The notes beneath the pieces were generated by a model, which saw nothing but the letters and a program-made list of their open reading frames with translations, did no database searches and had not been told where the DNA came from. Shown piece by piece: positions 16,738 to 24,615 of a stretch of DNA of 64,000 nucleotides; position 1 is the first letter of the stretch, and each line of letters opens with the position of its first letter. The DNA comes from an uncultured Tissierellia bacterium. GTDB lineage: Bacteria > Bacillota > Clostridia > Tissierellales > Peptoniphilaceae. The stretch is taken from positions 1 through 64,000 of the forward strand of contig CAMYAK010000001.1 of assembly GCA_947253765.1 (NCBI GenBank), written 5' to 3'. A program made the translations under genes and the position numbers.

Positions 16738-18720
16738 TTACATGAACAGTGGTACAAAAATTAAAGATACGGTGGTCATGAGTTTAATTAATATGTTGAT
16801 TGAAGGACCTGATGTGTCTTTTAAGGGGTCCCCCACAGTATCTCCAATAACGGCGGCTTTATGTGAAGGGCTGTTCTTTCCTCCATGATAGCCGCTTTCA
16901 ATATATTTCTTGGCATTGTCCCAAGCTCCGCCGGCGTTTGACATGAATATGGCCATCAGAACTCCTGTTATAAGAGATCCGACCAAAAGTCCGCCAAGGG
17001 CCTCGGTTCCAAGAATATATCCAACAATAATTGGTGCAAGGACTGCTATTGCACCGGGTAATACCATCTTCTGAAGTGATGCCTGGGTTGAAATCTCTAT
17101 GCAGCGTTTATAGTTGGGCTCTGTTGTTCCCTGAAGTATTCCGGGATTGCTCTTAAACTGGTGACGAACTTCTTCTACCATCTTATTGGCAGCATCGCCT
17201 ACTGCGGTCATAGTCAAAGCCGAGAATAGGAAGGGCAACATACCGCCTATAAAGGCCCCCGCTATTACGAAGGGGTTTGTCATATCAAGTCCTACAAGCT
17301 TCGCAGCCTGGGTATATGAGGCAAAAAGTGAAAGGGCTGTAAGGGCGGCTGAGCCTATAGCAAAGCCCTTGCCTATTGCAGCAGTTGTGTTTCCTACAGA
17401 GTCCAACTTATCAGTAATGTTTCTTACCGACTCCGGCATACCTGACATTTCGGCTATTCCACCCGCATTGTCTGCAACGGGTCCGTATGCATCAACTGCT
17501 ATTGTCATAGCGCATGTTGACAGCATTCCTATTGCAGCCAGGGCTATACCGTAAAGTCCTGCATTTTCACCCAAGGATCTTGTTGAAACGAAAGATCCTA
17601 TAACACCCAGAGCGATGATTATCAATGGGAATGTTGTTGAAAGCATTCCTGTTGAGAGACCGGCAATAATATTGGTTGCGGCCCCTGTTTCCGACTCTTC
17701 CGCAATCTTTTTAACGTGGCGGTATTCGTCAGATGTATATATTTCAGTCAGTTTTGAAATCAGAAGTCCTACAGCAACTCCGCAAATAACAGGCAGGAAG
17801 AGCTTTACGCTTCTAAATATTATAAAGCTGAAGATCAGAGTCCCGAAAAGCATTGCAGCACTGGCAATTAATGTGCCCAAGTTAAGGGACTTCTGCGGAT
17901 CAAGCCCGGTCCTTCCAACCGACTCGATTCCCAAAAGTGAAGCGGCAATACCGCAAATGATAACGGCAAAGGTATATTTTACCCCCTGGCTTCCAAACGC
18001 CAGAGTCCCAAGTGTAAGAGCTGATAGTATCGCTCCGACATAAGACTCGAATAGGTCCGCGCCCATTCCGGCCACGTCACCTACGTTGTCGCCTACGTTA
18101 TCGGCTATGGTTGCAGGGTTTCTGGGGTCGTCTTCAGGAATACCGGCCTCAACCTTACCGACCAAGTCAGCGCCAACATCTGCCGCCTTTGTGTAAATTC
18201 CTCCGCCAACACGAGCGAAGAGGGCAACAAAAGATGCTCCCAAGCTGAATCCGGTGATTATCTGAACATTTCTGAATATAAGGTAAAAAAGCCCCATACC
18301 GGTTGCGCCCAGACCAACTACAATCAAGCCCATTACAGATCCTGAAGAAAATGCCACTTTAAGAGCACTTTGCATACCTGATTTTGCTGCGGCCTGGGTT
18401 GTCCTGGCATTGGCAGATGTGGCCGAATTCATCCCTATGTATCCGGCAAACATTGATGAAAGAGCACCGAATAAGAAGCACATGGCGGTTGTCCATTGTT
18501 TCAAGACCAACCCGATAAGTAAAAATAATACGGCGATAAAAATGATAATGGTAGTGTACTCTTTCTTTAGAAAAGCGTAAGCGCCATTTCTGATGAGTTG
18601 AGCCAATCTCTCAAGCTTTTGATTCTCAATGGGCCTGATGTGTATGGCCTTCAACTTTAGGAATGACCATACGATGGCAAACACACCAATAATGATGCAC
18701 AAGATGCCTAAAAAAATCAT
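16738..18720 (-). CDS. hppA: Membrane-bound K+-dependent pyrophosphatase
   Basis: This integral membrane pump hydrolyses cytosolic PPi to export H+ or Na+. I chose the ATG at 18720 (660 aa) because AGGAGG lies 5 nt upstream; a longer frame adds six residues. The PPi-binding motif DVGADLVGKVEAG starts near 181, followed by DNVGDNVGDVAG. GNTTAAIGKG near 440 has alanine where K+-independent enzymes have lysine, indicating K+ dependence. All known Na+-PPases are K+-dependent, but H+ versus Na+ cannot be settled here. There are about 16 hydrophobic helices. The C69 gene follows. Confidence 0.95.
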   Translation of the reverse strand: MIFLGILCIIIGVFAIVWSFLKLKAIHIRPIENQKLERLAQLIRNGAYAFLKKEYTTIIIFIAVLFLLIGLVLKQWTTAMCFLFGALSSMFAGYIGMNSATSANARTTQAAAKSGMQSALKVAFSSGSVMGLIVVGLGATGMGLFYLIFRNVQIITGFSLGASFVALFARVGGGIYTKAADVGADLVGKVEAGIPEDDPRNPATIADNVGDNVGDVAGMGADLFESYVGAILSALTLGTLAFGSQGVKYTFAVIICGIAASLLGIESVGRTGLDPQKSLNLGTLIASAAMLFGTLIFSFIIFRSVKLFLPVICGVAVGLLISKLTEIYTSDEYRHVKKIAEESETGAATNIIAGLSTGMLSTTFPLIIIALGVIGSFVSTRSLGENAGLYGIALAAIGMLSTCAMTIAVDAYGPVADNAGGIAEMSGMPESVRNITDKLDSVGNTTAAIGKGFAIGSAALTALSLFASYTQAAKLVGLDMTNPFVIAGAFIGGMLPFLFSALTMTAVGDAANKMVEEVRHQFKSNPGILQGTTEPNYKRCIEISTQASLQKMVLPGAIAVLAPIIVGYILGTEALGGLLVGSLITGVLMAIFMSNAGGAWDNAKKYIESGYHGGKNSPSHKAAVIGDTVGDPLKDTSGPSINILIKLMTTVSLIFVPLFM

Positions 18721-18821
18721 AATTCCCTCCTGGAACAATTCAAAATTTGTCCTTTATGCAAATATTTTTTAGGACAAGTTTCTACGTTGCTTTTTATCAA
18801 AGCGTTTTCCGACTACTTATA

Positions 18822-18849
18822 ATTATATATCTTGATTCGTTTGCTTCAA
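18822..18849 (-). promoter_or_regulatory. hppA promoter
   Basis: TTGAAG (18849-18844) and TATAAT (18827-18822) are 16 nt apart on the minus strand. The roughly 95-nt leader contains a 7-bp inverted repeat (AGGACAA 18771-18777 with TTGTCCT 18747-18753) of unknown meaning. Confidence 0.55.
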
Positions 18850-18944
18850 ATAAAAAAGGGTAAATGTTGAACAATTCTTATGAATTATTGTTTTTTTGGA
18901 ACTATTTGGTACTTTTTTACCGTTTTTAAGAAAGGAAGCATTTG

Positions 18945-19343
18945 ATGATTAAAGAATTTAAGGACTTCATTTCACGCGGCAATGTTTTGGACATGGCCGT
19001 AGGCGTAATTATAGGCGCTGCATTCAAGGCCATTGTGGATTCTCTGGTAGCCGACATAATAACCCCCATTCTCAACATATTTCTGCAGGGAGTCAACTTC
19101 TCCGATTGGGTGGTAAAACTCGGTCCCGTTCAATTCGCACTTGGAAATTTTATAAATAATATTATTTCTTTCCTTGTGATAGCCTTCGTACTCTTCATTA
19201 TAGTTAAGGCATTTAACAAAGTCGAAGCTATAAATAATAAGAAGGAGGTCCCAGGTCCGACCACAAAAGTCTGCCCATATTGCAAGAGCCAAATCCCTCT
19301 TGATGCCAGCCGCTGCCCCCACTGCACAAGTGAGCTTAACTGA
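18945..19343 (+). CDS. mscL: Large-conductance mechanosensitive channel with zinc-ribbon tail
   Basis: MscL is the pentameric emergency valve opened by membrane tension. The ATG at 18945 (132 aa) is preferred over an in-frame TTG at 18942 because it sits 6 nt from GGAAG. The N-terminal helix (FKDFISRGNVLDMAVGVIIG), TM1 and TM2 are typical. The C-terminus is not: after TM2 a short linker leads to CPYC and CPHC spaced 12 residues apart, a zinc-ribbon-like pair. The gene is divergent from hppA. No clear promoter was found. Confidence 0.95.
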   Translation: MIKEFKDFISRGNVLDMAVGVIIGAAFKAIVDSLVADIITPILNIFLQGVNFSDWVVKLGPVQFALGNFINNIISFLVIAFVLFIIVKAFNKVEAINNKKEVPGPTTKVCPYCKSQIPLDASRCPHCTSELN

Positions 19344-19358
19344 ATCAAATAATTTCTT

Positions 19359-19377
19359 GGCCTGCCATGTCAGGGCC
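19359..19377 (+). terminator. Weak hairpin between mscL and rnhA
   Basis: GGCCTG (19359-19364) can pair with CAGGGCC (19371-19377, one bulge) at the convergent mscL/rnhA junction. The T tract is poor, so terminator function is uncertain. Confidence 0.3.
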
Positions 19378-19379
19378 TT

Positions 19380-19988
19380 TCAGGTCTTGATGCCGCAGGC
19401 TTTTTTTGCAAGCAGGTCAGCTTCATCATTGTATTTATCGCCTGTATGGGACTTGACCTTTACGAAATTAATCTTTATTTTTTTTAAAGCCTCTTGGGCA
19501 AAGGCCTTATAGTTCTTGGTCAGGTCCAGATTGGTCTTCCATTCACCCAGGGCCCAATGCCTGATTCCCGCATAATCATAGACAATATTGATTTCTTGGG
19601 CCTTCTCCTCCAGGGCCAGGCTCATGGCCTTCCTGGCGGCCATAATTTCACCTGCCACATTCCTTGAGGCTGAATCCTCTCCTTCAAAGCTTCCCGAAAA
19701 GGTCTTCTTTCCCTCGTAAGAGAATAGGACAAGGCCGTATCCGTATACCGAGGTCTTTTGATTATATGAGCCGTCAACATAAGCTGTAAGCCGGCCCTTT
19801 TGAGGCTTTGTCAGGGCATCATCCCCCGGATCCATGCCATTGTCAGCCTTAATATAGGCAAGGGCATCGTCTTTATTGGTGAATTTTTTAAATTCCGCCC
19901 CCTTATGGCCATGGACCTGGTCCTTGCATTCCGACCAGGTCATGTAAATTCCGGGTTTCTTCCCTTTTCTTACGGCATAGAAATTCAT
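19380..19988 (-). CDS. rnhA: RNase HI with N-terminal viroplasmin-type hybrid-binding domain
   Basis: It degrades the RNA strand of RNA:DNA hybrids. The ATG at 19988 (202 aa) overlaps the amylase stop as TAATG. A longer frame adds seven residues from inside the amylase gene. Residues 1-45 form the caulimovirus viroplasmin/hybrid-binding domain (FYAVRKGKKPGIY). The RNase H fold follows, with acidic catalytic residues in AYVDGSYN, GEIMAARKA, IVYDYAG and the final NDEADLLA. It is translationally coupled to the amylase gene. Confidence 0.94.
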   Translation of the reverse strand: MNFYAVRKGKKPGIYMTWSECKDQVHGHKGAEFKKFTNKDDALAYIKADNGMDPGDDALTKPQKGRLTAYVDGSYNQKTSVYGYGLVLFSYEGKKTFSGSFEGEDSASRNVAGEIMAARKAMSLALEEKAQEINIVYDYAGIRHWALGEWKTNLDLTKNYKAFAQEALKKIKINFVKVKSHTGDKYNDEADLLAKKACGIKT

Positions 19989-21424
19989 TATATGTTCTTC
20001 CTTGTCCAATAGGTGACGGAGCCGGGCCCGACTGTAAAGTTGCCGAAACCTTCGTCATCTATTTTTATTTCTTCATTCTTTCCGGACCTGTCAATATAAA
20101 CCTGTCCGGCCTCCCGGTCTCCCACAAACATTCTTTCCTGATCCATGTCTCCTGTTGAAATCAGGACTGCAAGAGGATAGGGGTGGTCCTCATTTCCCCT
20201 TCTGACCCAGCCGATTTTTGTGGGAGTTACCATGTACTCGTCCTGGTCACCATATGCAAAGTCCTTTCGAACTTGGGCCAACTTTTTAATCTCTTCTCCT
20301 ATGCCCTTGTAGTCGCTTCCCTCGATTCCCAGGAGATCTCCGGCGAATATACAGGGATAGCCATCTTTTCTAAGCATAATAATTGAGTAGGCAATAGGCT
20401 TGAACCAATCGTCCACCCATGATTCCAAGGCCTGGCCGGGTTGTGAGTCGTGATTATCGACAAAGGTCACCGACATCGCAGGATGGTCCTTGACAAGGCT
20501 CCCGTCAAAAATTTGCCTCAAGTCATAGTCCGGATTCTTTGCGGCCGACAACATGTTGAAGTGCAGGGGAACATCAAAGAGGTCAACATTGTAGTCTGTC
20601 CCCTCCATATAGTGGTTTATTGTCCCCTCGTTATTTTTCCAATATTCGCCAACAAAATAGAAGTCGGGATGTTTTTTCATAATATATGAGGACAGGTCAT
20701 CAATAAAGGCCGTGTCAATATGTTTCAAAGCATCATACCTGAATCCGTCGTAGCCCATTTCATCTATCATAAATTCGGCAACCTTGAAGAGTTCTTTTTT
20801 GACATCGGGATGCTTGTGGTCAATGTCGGCATTCATGAGATAGTCGAAATTGCCTTTTTCGTCATCGGTTTCGTTGGACCAGTACTTTCCGTCACCGAGG
20901 ATCCTGAAAATGGCTGATGTATCCGTTTTTTGATCATAATCAATCCCTGTGAAATGATAATAATGCCACTCAAAGTCCGAATATTTTCCCTTCCTGCCGG
21001 GAAATGTGAACTTGGTCCAGCCCTCTATATCCATTTCATCGGAAACCACCTTATTCCTGTCATTTTGGTCAACCATAACAGCTTTAAAGGTCTCTGTTTC
21101 ATCGGCCCCGCCCTTATGATTGAAAACCATGTCTGCATAAACTTCTATATTTTGTTCGTGGAGGGCCTTGATGCAGGCTTGGAGGTCTTTTTTTGTCCCA
21201 TAGCGGGTGGCAATCCCGCCCTTTTGGTCAAATTCTCCAAGGTCCCAATAGTCATATGAGCCGTAGCCCACGTCCTGTTGGCTGCTGCCTTTTCCTGCCG
21301 GCGGCATCCAGACAGCTGTTATTCCCATTTCTTTTAATTCTTCAGCATTTTGAGCTAAATCTTTATATAAGCGGCCTTCAGGATAATCCCAATAAAAGGC
21401 CTGCAGCATTATTCCGTTTTTCAT
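19988..21424 (-). CDS. Cytoplasmic alpha-amylase (GH13_5 type)
   Basis: The 478-aa protein has no signal peptide, so it probably hydrolyses internal alpha-1,4-glucans or imported maltodextrins. The GH13 catalytic triad is visible: the nucleophile Asp in GFRYDALKH, the acid Glu in FVGEYW and the stabilising Asp in FVDNHDSQ. ADMVFNHKGG is conserved region I. AAGGAG precedes the ATG. It lies 63 nt after the SRP RNA terminator and no convincing promoter was seen in that gap, so read-through may supply transcription. Confidence 0.94.
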   Translation of the reverse strand: MKNGIMLQAFYWDYPEGRLYKDLAQNAEELKEMGITAVWMPPAGKGSSQQDVGYGSYDYWDLGEFDQKGGIATRYGTKKDLQACIKALHEQNIEVYADMVFNHKGGADETETFKAVMVDQNDRNKVVSDEMDIEGWTKFTFPGRKGKYSDFEWHYYHFTGIDYDQKTDTSAIFRILGDGKYWSNETDDEKGNFDYLMNADIDHKHPDVKKELFKVAEFMIDEMGYDGFRYDALKHIDTAFIDDLSSYIMKKHPDFYFVGEYWKNNEGTINHYMEGTDYNVDLFDVPLHFNMLSAAKNPDYDLRQIFDGSLVKDHPAMSVTFVDNHDSQPGQALESWVDDWFKPIAYSIIMLRKDGYPCIFAGDLLGIEGSDYKGIGEEIKKLAQVRKDFAYGDQDEYMVTPTKIGWVRRGNEDHPYPLAVLISTGDMDQERMFVGDREAGQVYIDRSGKNEEIKIDDEGFGNFTVGPGSVTYWTRKNI

Positions 21425-21487
21425 AATAGTCTCCTTGTGTTCGATGTGTGGCTTTTTTCAATCAGTCACCGCCTTAAATAATAACAT

Positions 21488-21521
21488 AAAAAAAGGTCCT
21501 CCCTAAACTAAGGAAGAACCT
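21488..21521 (-). terminator. Terminator of the tRNA-Ser/SRP RNA unit
   Basis: On the minus strand a 9-bp stem with two G-U pairs (GGTTCTTCC 21520-21512 with GGGAGGACC 21503-21495) runs into seven T (21494-21488), about 15 nt after the SRP RNA 3' end. Confidence 0.85.
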
Positions 21522-21535
21522 AAAGTTCATTATAA

Positions 21536-21799
21536 AGCACAACCGGCTTCGTTGAAGGCGTTTAAGCGCGGCTCCAAGGCAGTTTGCTCGCACGAGGCAC
21601 CCTCGCAACACATGAAGGCGGATCACTTAATGCTGCTTCCTTCCGGACCTGACATGGTTCATGACTCTTCATTGTGCAAGACCCCGCGGTCATCACCACT
21701 TACCAAGACCTGCCGCTTACGCGCCGACCCCTAGGCCGGTATTCTACCCTGCTATAGCGGATTGCAGGTTCAGGGCACCGCTAACTCCCCGTATAGTGC
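21536..21799 (-). ncRNA. ffs: Signal recognition particle RNA, long Gram-positive (scRNA) type
   Basis: The minus strand carries the universal domain IV motif GTCCGGAAGGAAGCAGC (about 21636-21652), where Ffh binds. The 5' part (GCGGTGCCCTG, then AATCCGCTATAGCAGGG) matches the Alu domain of Bacillus-type scRNA. The ends were set by pairing of the terminal GCAC (from 21799) with GTGC near 21537, giving about 264 nt, close to the 271 nt of Bacillus. It begins at the 3' end of tRNA-Ser without a spacer and shares its promoter. End positions are good to a few nt. Confidence 0.93.
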
Positions 21800-21800
21800 A

Positions 21801-21887
21801 CGGAGAGTGAGGGATTCGAACCCTCGATACGCTGTTGCGTATACATGATTTCCAATCATGCTCCTTCGGCCACTCGGACAACTCTCC
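21801..21887 (-). tRNA. tRNA-Ser (anticodon GGA)
   Basis: The minus strand folds as a class II tRNA: acceptor GGAGAGT/ACTCTCC, anticodon stem with loop TTGGAAA giving anticodon GGA, a long variable arm (ATACGC/GCGTAT) and T loop TTCGAAT. The discriminator is G (21801), as expected for serine. CCA is not encoded; the next base starts the SRP RNA. Confidence 0.96.
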
Positions 21888-21890
21888 ATT

Positions 21891-21959
21891 CTAAAAATGG
21901 ACTTCTCAGCCCATTTTTAGTGACCATTAGATGGTACACGGTTTTAAAATATCTGTCAA
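21891..21959 (-). promoter_or_regulatory. Promoter and leader hairpin of tRNA-Ser/SRP RNA
   Basis: TTGACA (21959-21954) and TACCAT (21936-21931) are 17 nt apart on the minus strand. The leader then forms a perfect 10-bp hairpin (CTAAAAATGG with CCATTTTTAG, 21920-21891) ending 3 nt before the tRNA 5' end. The hairpin may protect or guide 5' processing. Confidence 0.75.
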
Positions 21960-22014
21960 GACTTGTAACGGTTCAGCACTTGATAAATACTATGTTTTAT
22001 CATCATTTAATTAA

Positions 22015-23445
22015 CTATAATGAAGGTTCCTCTTTAATAGGTTTCTTGACCAATGACTTATCAAGTTCCTCAGTAAAAGCTTTAAGTTTGCCCATATCTT
22101 CAGGATTGATTTTATAGATAATATATGCGGGTTTGCGGTCATTTCTGCTTATTTGGAGATGGGCTCCCTTATAGTCAATTCCCAGGAAAATATATTTATC
22201 CTTTCCCCCAAGCGGATATCTGATGCTGAAGTCCCAGGACATGCGGATATTTCCGTCTGTATTTGGCAGAACTTCCATAACCCTTGACTTTATAAGCCCA
22301 ACATCAGGAATTGAAAAAACCTTTTTTATAGCATCTTCTTTTACAAGGTAGAATGGATCAAAGGGATTGGTTTTTGTAACACGCATCTGAATACAGTCCT
22401 CAGATTTAATACCTTTTAAAGAATCCTTCAATTTTGTTTCAATCGGTTTCAGTTTAATGCTGCTGAATCTTATTGACTTTTCCCCACCCATCAGATATAC
22501 GGTTTTTATATAGTCCCGGTTTAAACGGTCCAAGACCTTCTTTGACAATTTACCGCCTTCTGTAAAGTAAATGGGTCTTCCTTTTGAGCGAAGATCATAA
22601 TCTGTAAAGAGCATACTTCCTTCTTTAACCTCGTCATCAGTATCGTCCATATTAAGTCCGCATATAACGTCACTGAAAGACCTCCCATTTATTAAGATGG
22701 CTTCTTCGGCGCCAAGGTCAGAATATTTCTCAATATCAAGAGTCCAATTAAATATATCTTTGGGGCCCCTGTCCTTGTACCTATTAGCTCCCGGTTTCTT
22801 ATTCCAGGTTTTAAAAGTCTCCCTGATTGGCAAGAGGGTTTCAAGTCTTGATCCTTCTTTATCCAGAGCTTCCTTGACTTTCTCAGGTCCTCCTGATTTA
22901 TTAACATAGACTATTGGGGAAGGCCCGTACAGCTGGACAGCCCTTGCAGATATCAATTGATTATTTTTATCATAGGCATCTGTTAAGAAATAGCACTCGA
23001 CATCTTTTATTGATTTGGCCAATTTTAATGATGTTTCGTAACGGTCTTTGCCGCCGTAGCGGATTACTTCATAATTATTAGTCAGTTCTTTTTCTATTTC
23101 TTTAGAAATACACAAGTCTCCGCCAATCAGATAAAGCTTCTTCACCCCAAGCCTCTGTAATTCAGCCTTTAATGATTGAGATAGATCCTTGCCGTTTGTG
23201 AGGAAAACCGGGCCTTTAACAAGCCTGCTTAGAGTCGTAGTAAGTGCCATATCCGCGTTTTTTCTGCCGTTGACAAGAACCGCAGCTTCCGCCTTTTCAT
23301 AGGCCATTTTGCTTGCTTCTACAGAAAATTCATAGCGGTCTCCGGCATCAATCCTCTTTATATCAGCTTTAGCGTGGACCGGACTTCCTGTACATATGAA
23401 TAGAACAGCGAGAGCCGAGCAAAAACTTATCAGGAATTTTTTCAT
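22015..23445 (-). CDS. Secreted protein with degenerate CWB2 repeats, function unknown
   Basis: The 476-aa protein starts with a signal peptide (MKKFLISF..., cleavage near PVHA). Three CWB2-like units follow near 32-125, 127-205 and 215-330. They are recognised by motifs such as VKKLYLIGG and IKTVYLMGGE, but the second and third are divergent. Here the wall-binding repeats are N-terminal. The C-terminal 145 residues are not recognised; they are not obviously a membrane segment. AAAGGAG precedes the ATG. It lies 120 nt after asnA with no clear promoter or terminator in the gap. Confidence 0.8.
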   Translation of the reverse strand: MKKFLISFCSALAVLFICTGSPVHAKADIKRIDAGDRYEFSVEASKMAYEKAEAAVLVNGRKNADMALTTTLSRLVKGPVFLTNGKDLSQSLKAELQRLGVKKLYLIGGDLCISKEIEKELTNNYEVIRYGGKDRYETSLKLAKSIKDVECYFLTDAYDKNNQLISARAVQLYGPSPIVYVNKSGGPEKVKEALDKEGSRLETLLPIRETFKTWNKKPGANRYKDRGPKDIFNWTLDIEKYSDLGAEEAILINGRSFSDVICGLNMDDTDDEVKEGSMLFTDYDLRSKGRPIYFTEGGKLSKKVLDRLNRDYIKTVYLMGGEKSIRFSSIKLKPIETKLKDSLKGIKSEDCIQMRVTKTNPFDPFYLVKEDAIKKVFSIPDVGLIKSRVMEVLPNTDGNIRMSWDFSIRYPLGGKDKYIFLGIDYKGAHLQISRNDRKPAYIIYKINPEDMGKLKAFTEELDKSLVKKPIKEEPSL

Positions 23446-23564
23446 AATGAGCTCCTTTAAGCAATAAAACTAATTGGCTTCAGTTAAAATATATCGTTCT
23501 TGACGCTTTTATCCTATTGCGGAATTATGAAATTATTATGTGAGAAAAAAAATATCTATACACG

Positions 23565-24572
23565 TTATAAAAGCAGGATCCCGGCTTCCCTACATGCCTC
23601 ATGGGTATTCTCATCCCACAAGCCTGACTGGACCTCGCCTATATGGCAGGATCCTATCATAAGCATACAAAGTCTGGATTGGCCTATTCCTCCACCAATC
23701 GTCAAGGGAAGTTCTCCATTAAGGAGTTTCTTGTGGAAGGGCAGGGTCGACCTTTCCTCCTTGCCGCTAAGCTCCAGCTGTTTTTTGAGGCTTTCCGGGC
23801 TTACCCTGATTCCCATAGAAGATATTTCAAAGCAATCCTGAGTTACTTCGTTCCAGAAGAGGATATCCCCGTTAAGGTCCCAGTCATCATAGTCCGGGGC
23901 CCTCATATCGTGGGGCTTTCCTGATTTAAGCTTTCCGCCTATGCCTTGAAGGAAGACGGTCTTATATTCTTTACAAATCTCCCTTTCCCTCTCTTTTGCC
24001 GTCAGATTAGGATAAAGGTCTTCCAACTCCTGGCTTTTTATAAACTTGACCTGTCTTTTTAATTCCGTATCAAGGACAGGAAAGCGTGATTTTAGAAGGT
24101 GGTTAACATTGCATATGGCATCGACAATTACCTGAACCGTATTCTGCAGGTAGTCGTCATTTCTGTCCTTCTCCTCAATGATTTTTTCCCAGTCCCACTG
24201 GTCAACGTATATTGAGTGAATATTATCCAGGTCCTCATCACGCCTTATGGCGTTCATGTCTGTAAAAAGTCCCTCATACAAGTTGAAGTGGTAGCGGGCC
24301 AAGGCCTCCCTCTTCCATTTTGCCAAAGAGTGGACAACCTCGGCATCGCAGCCCAAATCCGGAATATCAAAACTTACAGGCCTCTCAACTCCGCTCAAGT
24401 TATCGTTCAGGCCCGAATCGCTCCTGACGAAAAGCGGTGCTGAAACCCTCTGCAAATTCATGGTGGTAGCAAGCTCGGACTGGAAGGTCATTTTTATGAA
24501 GTCTATGGCCTTCTGTATATCGTAGCGGTCCAGCTTGGGTCTGTAGTTTTTTGGTATCCGAATGTCAGACAT
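23565..24572 (-). CDS. asnA: Aspartate-ammonia ligase (asparagine synthetase A)
   Basis: AsnA makes asparagine from aspartate, ammonia and ATP. It is a class II aminoacyl-tRNA synthetase-like fold. The 335-aa protein has the family N-terminus IPKNYRP, the substrate region SGLNDNLSGVERPVSFD and motif 3-like GGGIGQSRLCML near 310. AGGAGA precedes the ATG. It follows clpB by 43 nt without a visible terminator, so co-transcription with the chaperone genes is likely. Confidence 0.96.
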   Translation of the reverse strand: MSDIRIPKNYRPKLDRYDIQKAIDFIKMTFQSELATTMNLQRVSAPLFVRSDSGLNDNLSGVERPVSFDIPDLGCDAEVVHSLAKWKREALARYHFNLYEGLFTDMNAIRRDEDLDNIHSIYVDQWDWEKIIEEKDRNDDYLQNTVQVIVDAICNVNHLLKSRFPVLDTELKRQVKFIKSQELEDLYPNLTAKEREREICKEYKTVFLQGIGGKLKSGKPHDMRAPDYDDWDLNGDILFWNEVTQDCFEISSMGIRVSPESLKKQLELSGKEERSTLPFHKKLLNGELPLTIGGGIGQSRLCMLMIGSCHIGEVQSGLWDENTHEACREAGILLL

Positions 24573-24615
24573 TTCCAGTATCTCCTTTATTAAATCATCT
24601 TACGAAAGCATGGCT

